A stretch of DNA of 64,000 nt from Orientia tsutsugamushi str. Boryong. GTDB taxonomy: Bacteria; Pseudomonadota; Alphaproteobacteria; Rickettsiales; Rickettsiaceae. The notes under the pieces were generated by a model. The model searched no databases and had not been told where the DNA came from. It worked only from the letters and a program-made list of their open reading frames with translations. Numbering within the stretch: position 1 is the first letter of the stretch; every line of letters starts with the position of its first letter. This document shows positions 21,171 to 30,849 of the stretch, in pieces. The DNA lies in contig NC_009488.1 of assembly GCF_000063545.1 (NCBI RefSeq), positions 1,364,001-1,428,000 of the forward strand, given 5' to 3'. The translations under genes were made by a program, and so were the position numbers.

Positions 21171-22653
21171 TATTTTTCAGGCTGTTAAAGACCATTTTGT
21201 GATATTAGAAGTTTTAATACCATTTTTTGGTAGTTTAATAGTAGTATTATATAAAAAAGTTGAGTACGCACTAATAGTATCACGTTTATGTGCAATATTA
21301 GGAATAATATTAGGAATATATGGGGTATTATCAATGATAAATTCACCTCCGTATTTTTATGCAATTGGTAATTGGCAGGCACCGATAGGTATAGAATATC
21401 GAGTTGATCATGTTAATCAAATAATTATCGTTTTTAGTTATTTTATTCTATTTTTATTACTAACATTTAATTCTCAGCTCATAAAAACAAACTTATTATC
21501 ATCTCTTAATCCATCTCGATCTCATTTACTATATTCCATCTTACTATTATTGCACACAGGATTTTGTGGTATTATTCTTAGTAATGATTTATTTAATATT
21601 TACGTTTTTATAGAAATTGCTTCATTAGCAAGTTACACTTTGGTTTCTCAGGGAGTTGATAAACGAGCTTTAATTGGTAGTATTAATTATTTAATACTTG
21701 GTACTATTGGTGCTACTTTTATACTTATTGCTATAGGATTCATATTGAGTAATACTGGCAGCTTGAATATTACTGATATAATTTCCAGGTTACCACAACA
21801 ACATACAAAAACCTTAATTGCAGCAATAATGTTTTATATTACTGGATGCTTATTAAAGGTAGCTATGTTTCCTATGAGTTCATGGCTTATTAGTACTTAT
21901 AAATATACTTCTTCAGTAATTTTATCATATTTTGCTCCAATTTCATGTATGGTTGGATTTTATATTCTACTATATTTTGTCTATCAAATTATTGGAATTA
22001 CTAATATTAATACCTTGCATTCATATTATATAATCAATGCCCTAGGGTTAGCAGGAGCAATTTTTTGTTCTTGTTATGCTGTGCAACAAAGCAACCTCAA
22101 ATCAATTATGGCATATTCTGTATTAGCAGAAACAAGTTACATATCTCTAATGGCATTTAACATACAAAGCTCCACTATTGGTGCGCAAATTATTGTTATA
22201 CTGTTAACTAGTTGTATACTTAAATCCATAATATATTCTTTAATTAGCAGAATAGAAGTACATTATCATGATAGCGAGCTTAAACATATTGCAGGTATTG
22301 GATCGACTTATCCAGTGTTTGGTATATTATTTACATTAGCTTTAATAAGTAACTTGGGATTACCGCTGACTATTGGCTTTGTTAATAAATTAAACATTTT
22401 TTTAACGGTTTTACAGTCACTTGGCTATTTTGGTATAATAATCTTGGCTATTAGTAGCTGCATGAGTTTTAATTATCATTATAAAATTTTTCATTATCTA
22501 TATTCTACTCAGCAAACTTCTCATAGCAGCTTTACACTTAATGGTAACAACAGTGTAGCAATAATTTTAACTATTATCAGCTATTTGATGCTAATATTTT
22601 ACAATCACTTATTAGTATACTTAAAGCCGTTTTTTCTACCAAAAATCATGTGA
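21163..22653 (+). CDS. mnhD: Antiporter subunit D (MnhD, NuoN/M-like proton channel)
   Basis: The 496-aa polytopic protein, about 14 hydrophobic segments, belongs to the NuoL/M/N proton-translocating family. Visible are LFNIYVFIEIASLASYTL (~residue 144, with the conserved Glu), LLKVAMFPMSSWL (~225, with the conserved Lys) and the block LKSIMAYSVLAETSYI (~310). It should form one of the ion channels of the antiporter. Intact and near normal length. Confidence 0.9.
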   Translation: MSNIFQAVKDHFVILEVLIPFFGSLIVVLYKKVEYALIVSRLCAILGIILGIYGVLSMINSPPYFYAIGNWQAPIGIEYRVDHVNQIIIVFSYFILFLLLTFNSQLIKTNLLSSLNPSRSHLLYSILLLLHTGFCGIILSNDLFNIYVFIEIASLASYTLVSQGVDKRALIGSINYLILGTIGATFILIAIGFILSNTGSLNITDIISRLPQQHTKTLIAAIMFYITGCLLKVAMFPMSSWLISTYKYTSSVILSYFAPISCMVGFYILLYFVYQIIGITNINTLHSYYIINALGLAGAIFCSCYAVQQSNLKSIMAYSVLAETSYISLMAFNIQSSTIGAQIIVILLTSCILKSIIYSLISRIEVHYHDSELKHIAGIGSTYPVFGILFTLALISNLGLPLTIGFVNKLNIFLTVLQSLGYFGIIILAISSCMSFNYHYKIFHYLYSTQQTSHSSFTLNGNNSVAIILTIISYLMLIFYNHLLVYLKPFFLPKIM

Positions 22654-22662
22654 GTTTTATAA

Positions 22663-24135
22663 ATGCTTAAAAACATTATTTTATTATACAACGACATGAT
22701 ATACTATATTCCATTTACTATAATCGGTATAGTAGGTATATGGAATTTAATTATTCCATTTCTGATTCGCAAAAATTTTATTAAAGAAATATTAATGCTT
22801 GCAATATCCATATTGCATGCTATTAATGCAATACTATTGTATTTTAGTTATAAAGCCGGGTATGAGCACTATACTACTATTTTCAGTATCGGAGCATTTG
22901 ATTTTAGCCTAAGATTAAGTTTATTAGGTAGTAACATACTTTTACTAATAGCAATATTGTGGCCAATATCAATTATATATACTATTGGTTTTTTGAAAGC
23001 TCATAGTGAGCCAAATCAGGCTAAATTTTTACTTTGCACTAATCTATGTATATTAATTAGTAACTATATTGTATGTTCTGCTAATTTTTTTACTATGTTG
23101 ATATGTTACGAACTTTTAACCTTTGCCACAATTCCATTAATAAGGCATGTAACTTCTCATAGAACTAGCAAAGTTTTGAGTAAATACACTCAAGGATTAT
23201 ATTTACCATCTTTACTGTTTTTAATGCCAACCTTAGTAGCTTTGCAATATCAATATAGTACAACAGATTTTGTAGAAATTGCTAACATATTACAATCACG
23301 TACTCTATTACAAGTAAGTCCTGTTATTTTTGCATTATGTATACTGTGTGGTACTGCTAAAGCAGCTATTGTCCCTTTTCATAGCTGGCTTCCACCTGCT
23401 ATGATAGCTCCATATCCAGTAAGCGCAATTTTACATGCTGTTGCAGTTGTTAATGTTGGTATTTTTTGCTTGATAACTGGAATCCTCTCAGTATTAGGAA
23501 AGGAAACATGGTTATTAAATTATATACAGTATTTTATAGGATATGGAATTGTATATAGCAGCATAAAGGCATTATTTCAAACTAATATAAAAAGAATTTT
23601 GGCTTACTCAACTATATCTAACTTAGGTATAATAGCTTTAACAGCATTTATGAATAGCCATGAATCTTTACTTGCTACTATTACTCACATAATTGCTCAT
23701 TCAATAGGTAAGATTACAGTATTCTATTCTGCAGGTTGTTTATATACAATTAGTAAATGTACTAATGTTGAAGATTTAACATCAATGTCTTATAAAGCTC
23801 CTATAATAACATCATGCCTAACAATAGGAAGTTTATCATTAATAGGCATACCACCATTAGCAGGCTTTTTCAGTAAACATCATATAATCCTAGAAGCAGC
23901 AAATGAACATAATTATTTAGTAATCGCTATTACAGTTTTTTCAGGAATAACTTCATGCTTGTATTTATCAAAAATAATAAAAACTGCCTATAGCAAAATA
24001 GATAATGAATGTAATATTAACTCTGCAAATAACATTCATTCAGAACATATGATACCTAAACATATGCTTTATAGCACGGTATCATGTGCTAGTTTAGTTG
24101 TATTAATTCCTATTATTAATGCTTTAATAATGTAA
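22663..24135 (+). CDS. Second NuoL/M-like antiporter subunit
   Basis: The 490-aa polytopic protein is of the proton-translocating NuoL/MnhA type. It has KAAIVPFHSWLPPAM (~residue 238), then APYPVSAILHAVAVVN, and the block IKRILAYSTISNLGIIAL (~303). It probably stands in for the N-terminal channel domain of MnhA, whose C-terminal part is the separate gene at 19746. It is the last gene of the operon, 10 bases after mnhD. No MnhE or MnhF homologue is visible in this window. Confidence 0.85.
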   Translation: MLKNIILLYNDMIYYIPFTIIGIVGIWNLIIPFLIRKNFIKEILMLAISILHAINAILLYFSYKAGYEHYTTIFSIGAFDFSLRLSLLGSNILLLIAILWPISIIYTIGFLKAHSEPNQAKFLLCTNLCILISNYIVCSANFFTMLICYELLTFATIPLIRHVTSHRTSKVLSKYTQGLYLPSLLFLMPTLVALQYQYSTTDFVEIANILQSRTLLQVSPVIFALCILCGTAKAAIVPFHSWLPPAMIAPYPVSAILHAVAVVNVGIFCLITGILSVLGKETWLLNYIQYFIGYGIVYSSIKALFQTNIKRILAYSTISNLGIIALTAFMNSHESLLATITHIIAHSIGKITVFYSAGCLYTISKCTNVEDLTSMSYKAPIITSCLTIGSLSLIGIPPLAGFFSKHHIILEAANEHNYLVIAITVFSGITSCLYLSKIIKTAYSKIDNECNINSANNIHSEHMIPKHMLYSTVSCASLVVLIPIINALIM

Positions 24136-24203
24136 CATGATTGACAGAACTGTCAACTATCAGTATATTGCTATAATATTAGATTGATGGACGAAGATTT
24201 AAA

Positions 24204-24413
24204 ATGCAACAATGTTTTCTTACTTTAACTGTATTAATACTATTGATTATCATGACAACTGTATTTAACCCATTGGTTTTTATTGTTAATTATTTCTTTA
24301 TACCGATGGTGGGCAGCTGTATAATTAGTATTATAGCAAGAATATTTGGTTTTTTTTTTAGAAAAAAACTTGATTCTTTATATGCAAAAACAAATATAAA
24401 AAAAGCTATATAG
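24204..24413 (+). CDS. Small membrane protein of unknown function
   Basis: 69 aa, two hydrophobic segments (LTLTVLILLIIMTTVF, ~6-21, and IPMVGSCIISIIARIFGFFF, ~33-52) and a lysine-rich tail. It follows the antiporter operon by 68 bases and ends inside a long hairpin. I do not recognise a family. It is too short for MnhE, and the MnhF pattern is not evident. It could be a real accessory peptide or chance. Confidence 0.4.
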   Translation: MQQCFLTLTVLILLIIMTTVFNPLVFIVNYFFIPMVGSCIISIIARIFGFFFRKKLDSLYAKTNIKKAI

Positions 24414-24512
24414 TCATTTACAATGAAGTTTGCGTATAAAATATCCTGTTGGTAAATTTTATGAAGCTATTATCATTTTTTTATACACAAACTTCATTGT
24501 AAATGACTATAT
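24407..24512. terminator. Long hairpin downstream of the antiporter operon
   Basis: TATATAGTCATTTACAATGA and the bases after it (24407-24441) are repeated in inverse at 24475-24512 (TCATTGTAAATGACTATATA) with only one or two mismatches. This gives a stem of over 30 bp and a loop of about 33 bases. It contains the stop codon of the small membrane protein. It could end transcription or stabilise the mRNA end. The size and A+T content are unlike a classical terminator, so a foldback insertion is also possible. Confidence 0.6.
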
Positions 24513-25158
24513 AGGTCACTCACTTTTAACTTCAATAACCATAGATTGATATAAACGCCAGATTAAGATAGCTGAGAAGCAAAGAAACCTAGTTATAAAT
24601 CAATCTTTTTAACTTAAGGTTAGAATAATGGAAGAGAAGGAAAAGAATAGGAGATATAGTTATTTGCCTTCATGCTTGGCAAAACAGACTATATGATCAA
24701 CGGAAGATAGGTATAACCTAACCCATTTATGTTATATAGATAGAACACACTAATCATGTATCTTTTCCAATTGGAAAGGTGATCCGTAAGATAACCTGAT
24801 GCAGGTGCAAGTATAGGAGAACAGAGAAAGCGAAAGCTATTTTCTAATGATGTAAATAGGAGTTGAAACATCATTCCACATGAAAGTAAGTAAACTTATG
24901 TTATGGTCTCTTACTATGAGAGAATTTGATGAAACTTTTAAATGAGAAAAGTAGATGATAGTTGTAAATACAGTTAGTGCATTTGCTGACAATAGAATAC
25001 ATTAGTCCAGTATAGACTGGAGTAAATGTAATAAAGCATAAGCTTTGCAACGTTCACTTATCCATTCTTTTAGCAGTAAGGCAATTGCAGTTAGAAGAGT
25101 AACTAAAAGCAAGTGGAAAATTACGTAGAAGTTAATTGCTTTAGATAAGTTCATATTA
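24513..25158. other. Gene-poor stretch with repeat ends
   Basis: Bases 24554-24572 (AACGCCAGATTAAGATAG) resemble an IS982/MITE terminus. The part 24660-24960 has no convincing frame and looks like a decayed structured RNA, perhaps another intron, but I cannot place it. A 50-codon minus-strand frame at 25154-25002 encodes a hydrophobic peptide (FYVIFHLLLVTLLTAIALLL) without a recognisable family. Confidence 0.35.
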
Positions 25159-25299
25159 GACCTCTTTTGAAACTGGTTAAGGTAGATCAAAATTATAAAT
25201 GCCAGAGATCAAATTAAATCTAAGACCGAATCTTTTACGTCTATTTCAATATTTATCAGCAATAATTTTGAACTACGTTAACCAGTTTCAAAAGAGGTC
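25159..25299. mobile_element. IS5-derived MITE, 141 bp
   Basis: The termini GACCTCTTTTGAAACTGGTTA and TAACCAGTTTCAAAAGAGGTC are perfect inverted repeats, flanked by TA on both sides. The body consists of two inverted copies of the 3' end of the IS5-family element (compare 25841-25930). It carries no coding sequence. The halves at 2566-2628 and 61790-61866 belong to the same MITE type. Confidence 0.75.
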
Positions 25300-25446
25300 T
25301 ATTCTAAGACTAAAGTGTATAAACCTGTTCAACAGAAAATTGGCCTTAAACAACGCCAATTTAGGATAAGTGGCAATATGAAAGGTAGTGAATAAAAGGT
25401 ATACAAAGAGAGAATGCTGAGTTATAAAAAAATTTAAATAAACAAG

Positions 25447-25840
25447 GAATAACCCAACATAAAAAAATGTATTATAACAGTATACTATTTAATAGACAAT
25501 TTTTGCAAGATATATCAAGAGTGGGAGAGAAAGAGATCAATACCAAGTAGTAATCAAAGGAACAAAGATGGGAAATTGTCCTTAGCTGAGTTATTAACAA
25601 TAGCGATATATTTTTATTTATCTCAATGCAAGGATTGTAAAAATTATTATCTATATTACTTGAGTTATAAGTATAAAGGATACTTTTGCTTACCAAGCTA
25701 TAGTAGAATAATACAACTATTACCTAGAATGTTGCTACCATTAGCCGTAATGTATTATCTGAAAGGAGATGAGACTGGTATATATTACATCGATTCTACA
25801 AAATTAGCAATTTGTCATAATAAACGTATTTCCAGCAATA
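25447..25840 (+). pseudogene. IS982 transposase, N-terminal part
   Basis: The frame reads YYLIDNFCKIYQEWERKRS, then KLSLAELLTIAIYFYLSQC, YFCLPSYSRIIQLLP and GIYYIDSTKLAICHNKR, matching the N-terminal half of IS982 transposases including the first catalytic Asp in YIDST. No ATG, GTG or TTG exists before residue ~38, so the start must be a rare codon (ATA or ATT) or has mutated. It is interrupted at 25840 by the IS5 insertion. Confidence 0.75.
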
Positions 25841-26747
25841 GACCTCTTTCGAAACTGGTTAAGGTAGTTCAAAATTATAAATGCCAGAGATCAAATTAAA
25901 TCTAAGACCGAATCTTTTACGTCTATTTCGATATTTGTCAGCAATAATTTTGAACCGTTTTAGCATACCAATAACATTTTCATTGACAACTCTTTCTCCT
26001 GCTAACCTACGATTATTCTTTTTATCATTTTTAGTTAAAGGATTTTTCTTGCTTTTTTTCTTTGGTAATGCAGAATTATTGTGAATTTTTTGTATACTTT
26101 GATATCCTGTATCAGTAATCGCTTTAACCTTAGGATGGATAAGAATTTTGGATTCATTAAATAATCTAAAGTCATGTTTTTTACCGTTAGAAAAATCTGT
26201 ACATATTACTTGGTGCGTTTTCTTGTCTACCACTATTTGAGTTTTTAGTGTATGCCTTTTCTTCTTTCCTGAATAATAGAATTTTTGTTTTTTTAGGTCT
26301 TTCTATAGGAGTCTCAGTAGCATCAATCAAGACTACTTCATAATTCATATCACTCTTCATTAGAGCTTTACGACCTGGAAGAGCAGCAAAGTTTGGGTGT
26401 TTAACTAGTGTATCTTCTACCCATTTAACAGCTTTATATGCTGAACTTTCACTAATTCCATAGTTCTGACCTATATGAAAATAAGTACGGTATTCTCTAA
26501 GGTATTCTAAGTCCATCAGCAACTGTTCATCGAAATTGAGCTTATTTTTACCCCTACCTTTTGATTTCTTAAGACCATCAGCTTGTCTCAAAATATCCAC
26601 CATCTTTGAGAATGTTCCCTTCCTTACTACTGTTAATCGACGAAATTTTTCATCCTTTAACTCTTTAATCTGATCTAATTTCATTATTACTTCAAATCAG
26701 ATTTTTATAACACCATTTTACATCATTGTATAGTTTCGAAAGAAGTC
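25841..26747 (-). mobile_element. IS5-family insertion sequence, 907 bp
   Basis: The termini GACCTCTTTCGAAACTG (25841) and TAGTTTCGAAAGAAGTC (26747) are inverted repeats with two mismatches, flanked by a TA duplication, as in the IS427-like branch of IS5. It contains the two-frame transposase described next. It sits inside the IS982 element, so it arrived later. Confidence 0.85.
25859..26684 (-). CDS. IS5-family transposase in two overlapping frames
   Basis: The first frame (26684-26187) encodes the N-terminal part: helix-turn-helix-like region, GQNYGISESSAYKAVKWVE, and the first catalytic Asp in VVLIDATETPIERPKK. The second frame (entering before 26233 and ending at 25859) encodes VVDKKTHQVICTDFSNGKKHDFRLF cut into shorter blocks here (IVVDKKTHQVICTDF), ITDTGYQSIQ, RLAGERVVNENVIGMLKRF. 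The frames overlap around a run of seven A after PKK, where a +1 shift joins them. IS5/IS427 elements often use a frameshift here, so this copy may be functional. All DDE-region motifs are visible. Confidence 0.7.
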
Positions 26748-26749
26748 TA

Positions 26750-27240
26750 ATAGAGTTTTTAACAGAATTTCTAAAATTGGTAAGAGTAGTTATGGCTGGT
26801 TCTTAGGCTTTAAGCTACATATTATTATCAATAATAAAGGCGAAATAATGTCAGTTAAAATTACTAAAGGCAATAAAAGCGATCTATCTATAGCTTCAGT
26901 TATTTCTGAAGGCTTATCTGGTAAATTGTTTGGTGATAAAGCCTACATATCTAAAGAGTTATTTCATCAACTGTTGACCAATGGTCTACGTTTATTTACT
27001 AATCTTCGCAAAGATATGAAAACATATTTATTGGACATAGATGATAAGCGTTTATTAAATAAACGTTCCTTAATTGAGTCTGTTTTTAATGTACTAAAAA
27101 AACATATGCATTTAGAGCATACTCGACATCGCTCTCCTATTAATTTCTTTGTTCATATAATTGCTTCTCTTGCTTCTTATTCTATCTCCAAACTTAATCC
27201 CTATCTTATCTCCTCTTCTTTTTCTTCTCTCAACTTATCC
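26750..27240 (+). pseudogene. IS982 transposase, C-terminal part
   Basis: Reading continues from the left part as RVFNRISKIGKSSYGWFLG, FKLHIIINNKGEIMSVKIT, LSGKLFGDKAYISKELFHQ, SLIESVFNVLKKHMHLEHTR. It contains the second Asp (FGDKAY) and the catalytic Glu in the IESVF block. It ends with a Ser/Leu-rich tail at the right inverted repeat. It is broken only by the IS5 insertion. Confidence 0.8.
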
Positions 27241-27248
27241 TAAATTGG

Positions 27249-27685
27249 CGTTTAGAGGAATTTATAGGCTAAACAGAGACGGCACATCTGCTCAAACATT
27301 TTCTGATAAGCAATATCTTAAGCTTCATATTTGCTCTAGAATAAATAAATGTAGCAAACTTTTAACCGATGTATCAATTTGTGCTATGGATTTTTCATTT
27401 ATAGAGCCTAAAAAAGGTGACTTCGTTTATCTTGATCCACCTTATCACCAATCAGGAGAACGGTTCTACACTAGAGTCCCATTTGATGACAAAGAGCAAA
27501 TCAGACTACGAGATTTTGTTTATGAACTAAACAATAAAGGTGTTAAGATTATGATCTCAAATAATAATACTGCCTTTATTAGAGACTTATACAAAGAGTT
27601 ATTCATCACTCATATTGGAGTTACATACTCAATCAATGAACAGCGAAATCTCGTTAATGAGCTAATCATTACTAACTATAATTAA
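27249..27685 (+). pseudogene. dam: DNA adenine methylase (D12 class), C-terminal half
   Basis: The sequence begins inside the methylase gene directly at the IS982 right end (FRGIYRLNRDGTSAQTF, matching the copy at 56.5 kb). It then runs uninterrupted through the catalytic motif DPPYHQSGERFYTRVPF to the stop at 27685. The N-terminal half with the AdoMet-binding FxGG motif is missing. At the site where the 56-kb copy has a stop codon, this one has CAA (Gln). Confidence 0.85.
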
Positions 27686-27930
27686 CCAGAGCTCGATATA
27701 AAAAATAGAAAAAAAAGAATAAAGAAGGCGTATTAAAAACTACTAGATTCATAAAAAGAAACAAGTAGAACTGTTATGATGCATTTAGTAAAGATTTTAT
27801 ACTTAATAGAAAGCGCATTATCAAGAAAAAATAATGTTTAACACTATCCATAAGCAAAAAATCCTATCATCCTTACCTTTCCTATATTTTAATACCTTTC
27901 TTATATCAACCTTTGTATTTAATAAATTTA
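27686..27930. repeat. Palindromic foldback repeat copy
   Basis: Starts AACCAGAGCTCGATATAAAA right after the methylase stop and continues with AAAGAAACAAGTAGAACTGTTATGATGC, a diverged match to 18960-19000. It ends near CTTTCTTATATCAACC. No gene is present. It is the third member of this family next to a gene 3' end. Confidence 0.45.
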
Positions 27931-27974
27931 ATATACCTCTTATAAAACTAAACCAAGTTATTTTGCAAGCTTTT

Positions 27975-30113
27975 TTACAAATCTATACTACTCGATTCAA
28001 TTTCTATATCACCAATAACGCCATGTTCATCATTATGCTCCATCAATACATTGTTATACTCTTCAGATAATAAAGCATACTTATCTTGATACTCTTTAAG
28101 TAATAGCTTAAGTGGACTAATATTTAAATATTTGCTTAATTTCATACATAAATTAAGAGACTCATCAATAACTAGAGTTATATGTGTTAATTTTGACATT
28201 ACTTGCGTTAATTTTAATGGATCTGAACTCTGCTCTTCAGCTTTTGATTTTATATTTGCATAGTCATTACTAAAAGCTTGCTTTTGCTCAGATAATTTAT
28301 CTTCATCATGAGCGATCTCTAACAACATTGATATTGGATTAAATGCTTCTAGATGATTTTTATAATACTGACACATATCAGGACTATTATACTCTGATGA
28401 TAATTCTTCTAATTTATCAACATTAGGAAGGCGATATGTATTCGGAAAACTGAATACTTTTAGGTTATTTTTTATTAAGATTTGTTTATCATAATCAATA
28501 TCTACTATTTTTGAATTAGTATCATTTAAATTTAAAAAATCAATGTCAAATGGAAGTACTATTCCATTTGTTAGTTCTATAATTTTAGTTGCTAAGCTAG
28601 AAATATTTGTTTTAAAACTATCTTCTGTTGTTTGATATAGCATAGATTTAAGAGCCTTATTAGCTTTATCTTCTAGCATATTTTCATTCAAGAACTCTTC
28701 AAAACGTGTCTTGCTGTTACATTTATTCATAAAATATTCTATGAAGTTATTGCATACATCTATAGCTTCTTCATCAGTTGCAACAGATAAGATAATTTTA
28801 TTGCTAATAAAGTTTGATAGAGCTTCAATTTCTTGTTTATCAGATTCTTGAGCATTATCTTTTTTTCTTAGATAATCGATTCTATTTAATACTACATCTA
28901 TTGTAATAGGTAAATCTTCAGCTAAAATCTGAGAATCTTCGTAATCTTTAGTATGTTTTATCTTAGAAAGAATACTACTAACTTTAGTAAGCTGTAATAT
29001 TTTTTTCTTAGTAGATTCCAATATGACTGCATCTCGTGTGTTACAATATACTTCGGAATTAATAAATACAGTATATGGATTTATTCCTCGATTATAAAAA
29101 AAATGTGAATCGCTTCTTGGATTCTCGTCATTATATTTAGCAAGAAGTTCTGGTTTCAATAATAACTCCTTAACATTATTAGGTAGGCCTTCAAAGTATG
29201 ATTGATAATCATATGTATCGATTTGCTCGCATAATAGCGGAATAAGGCTATCATGTACCGATGTTAAACTTTGAACGTCTGGTTCATAGTCTTGTAAATC
29301 AATTCCAAATTTTATTAATATCTTTGCAACTAATACATGAATATCATGGTAAACCATATATCCAAAAGTTCCAATAGATTGACCACTTTGCAACTCTTCA
29401 AAGTGACTTGTACCCATTGGGTCAAATACATTACATAATTTTGGTTGAAAGAGCATTTCTACTAAATTACGAGCGCACTGTGAGTTTTTATTTATTAGAG
29501 TCAAATGTTTTTCTAGTAAAATTTCTACATTTCTTATTTCAGTACTAGTTAAGTTACCGCTAGACATTCTAATAGTGCCTGCTATAAAATTTTTTGCTAT
29601 CTCATTTTGATTAAGTTGAAAATTTTTAATAAACCATTCTGCGGACTGTACTAAATTTTTCTGTATAATTTTTGCGAGCATAGTAGTGTAATCATAGTTG
29701 TAATTATTACAACATACTTCAAACTTATCTTTAGCGCTTTTAAGTAGCAAATTAATGTATTCATCTGAATAAAGATGAGCATTTTTATCTAGAGAAAGAT
29801 ATTTTTTTGATATACGTAATGCAGTATTATCGTACTCCTCAGTAGTTAAATCAGTACGTTCAGTAATGTAAATACACATTATAGCAGGTATACCATTCTC
29901 ATTTTTAACAGTGATATCAGCTCCATGAATTAATAGAGCTTCGATGATGTCCTCTCTTAGATACTTAAACGCTGTTATGAGTAGTGTATCATTGTTCAAT
30001 TTAGACACAAAATAAACTAATTGATGATGCAAGGCTAGTAATTTTAGAAGCTCTTCTTTATTACCTTCTTCCACATGCCAAAAAGCTTTGTTTAGTATTT
30101 CATCTGATATCAT
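27975..30113 (-). CDS. Large ankyrin-like protein, candidate effector
   Basis: 712 aa. Near the N-terminus, residues ~40-75 look like an ankyrin repeat (NDTLLITAFKYLREDIIEAL, LLIHGADITVKNENG), with weaker similar helices around it. The remainder is helical, rich in Glu, Lys, Asn and Ile, and shows no recognised domain, no signal peptide and no membrane segment. Residues ~620-700 may form a coiled coil. Orientia secretes many ankyrin proteins through a type I system; this one lacks an obvious multi-repeat array, so an effector role is only an inference. The ATG at 30113 is preceded by AAGGATTA. The gene is intact, between two foldback repeats. Confidence 0.6.
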   Translation of the reverse strand: MISDEILNKAFWHVEEGNKEELLKLLALHHQLVYFVSKLNNDTLLITAFKYLREDIIEALLIHGADITVKNENGIPAIMCIYITERTDLTTEEYDNTALRISKKYLSLDKNAHLYSDEYINLLLKSAKDKFEVCCNNYNYDYTTMLAKIIQKNLVQSAEWFIKNFQLNQNEIAKNFIAGTIRMSSGNLTSTEIRNVEILLEKHLTLINKNSQCARNLVEMLFQPKLCNVFDPMGTSHFEELQSGQSIGTFGYMVYHDIHVLVAKILIKFGIDLQDYEPDVQSLTSVHDSLIPLLCEQIDTYDYQSYFEGLPNNVKELLLKPELLAKYNDENPRSDSHFFYNRGINPYTVFINSEVYCNTRDAVILESTKKKILQLTKVSSILSKIKHTKDYEDSQILAEDLPITIDVVLNRIDYLRKKDNAQESDKQEIEALSNFISNKIILSVATDEEAIDVCNNFIEYFMNKCNSKTRFEEFLNENMLEDKANKALKSMLYQTTEDSFKTNISSLATKIIELTNGIVLPFDIDFLNLNDTNSKIVDIDYDKQILIKNNLKVFSFPNTYRLPNVDKLEELSSEYNSPDMCQYYKNHLEAFNPISMLLEIAHDEDKLSEQKQAFSNDYANIKSKAEEQSSDPLKLTQVMSKLTHITLVIDESLNLCMKLSKYLNISPLKLLLKEYQDKYALLSEEYNNVLMEHNDEHGVIGDIEIESSSIDL

Positions 30114-30261
30114 ATATTTAATAATCCTTAATCTCTGTTTAAAATTTTATACTAAATGTATAATTGTAAAAAATATTAAAGTCAATTAAGAAAATTGCAA
30201 AATACGAAGCAATAGGAAAAGTGAACAAACAGCTAACTTAATAAATTCAAGTTAGCTATAA

Positions 30262-30531
30262 TAACCAGAATTTGAGATAAAAAGTATGACAAACTGTATG
30301 AATAGAAAGTATTGCAACTATAGTGTAACATTACAAAAAAGGTACATAAAAAACCAAGTGAAACTATTATTATCTATCTAGCAGAGATTCTTTCTTAGTA
30401 GAAACATGTAGCAAGTATTTTAAACAAAGAATCTACGACGATAAATGTTTAATCTATACATAAGTATTAAAAGAACTATAACACTTATTCTTCCTAGGTT
30501 TTGCTATGTTTAGATATCAAATTCTGGTTAA
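30262..30531. repeat. Palindromic foldback repeat, 270 bp
   Basis: The left end TAACCAGAATTTGAGATA and the right end TATCAAATTCTGGTTA are inverted copies. The interior has no frame. It shares the terminal CCAGA-TTTGATATAA theme with the copies at 18.9, 27.7, 52.9 and 55.3 kb. The surrounding stretch 30114-30849 holds no gene; at 30719-30740 it carries an inverted pair-like TTCAACCTTTTTGAACC motif related to the AGGTTGA repeats. Confidence 0.6.
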
Positions 30532-30849
30532 CTATAATTAAAATTTAAATATATTAACTTATTGTATCATTAATAGCGCGATGTAAAGAATATCTATATT
30601 TAGTCTTAGATTCAGACATCATTTTACTCCTGAAATTATACTATCACTATTGTAATATAATCTCCAGTACAGCTTTGCTTAGCAGCAAAGTATAGAACGA
30701 TAAATAATTATTCATGAATTTTCAACCTTTTTGAACCTTCGCAATCTGTTAAATGATTATCATATAGCTTACAATATAACAAAAAAATAAATAAAGCACC
30801 ATAATTTTTCTGAGTAGAATTTTGTATATCACTGCTATTAATCATTAAT

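Larger units (their letters stand above)
25352..27252 (+). mobile_element. IS982-family element interrupted by an IS5-family element
   Basis: The left end ACGCCAATTTAGGATAAG (25353) and the right end CTTATCCTAAATTGGCGT are perfect inverted repeats. Removing the IS5 element (25841-26747) and one TA restores an open transposase frame: the left part runs from about 25447 to 25840 and the right part from 26750 to 27240, joined as AGCAATAGAG (S-N-R). On the right the element abuts the middle of a methylase gene. The left flank is unrelated, so a deletion or recombination followed insertion. Confidence 0.8.

Noticed and set aside
24689-24874. 61-codon minus-strand hydrophobic frame
   Set aside because: No start context or family; it lies in a stretch that looks like decayed structured RNA.
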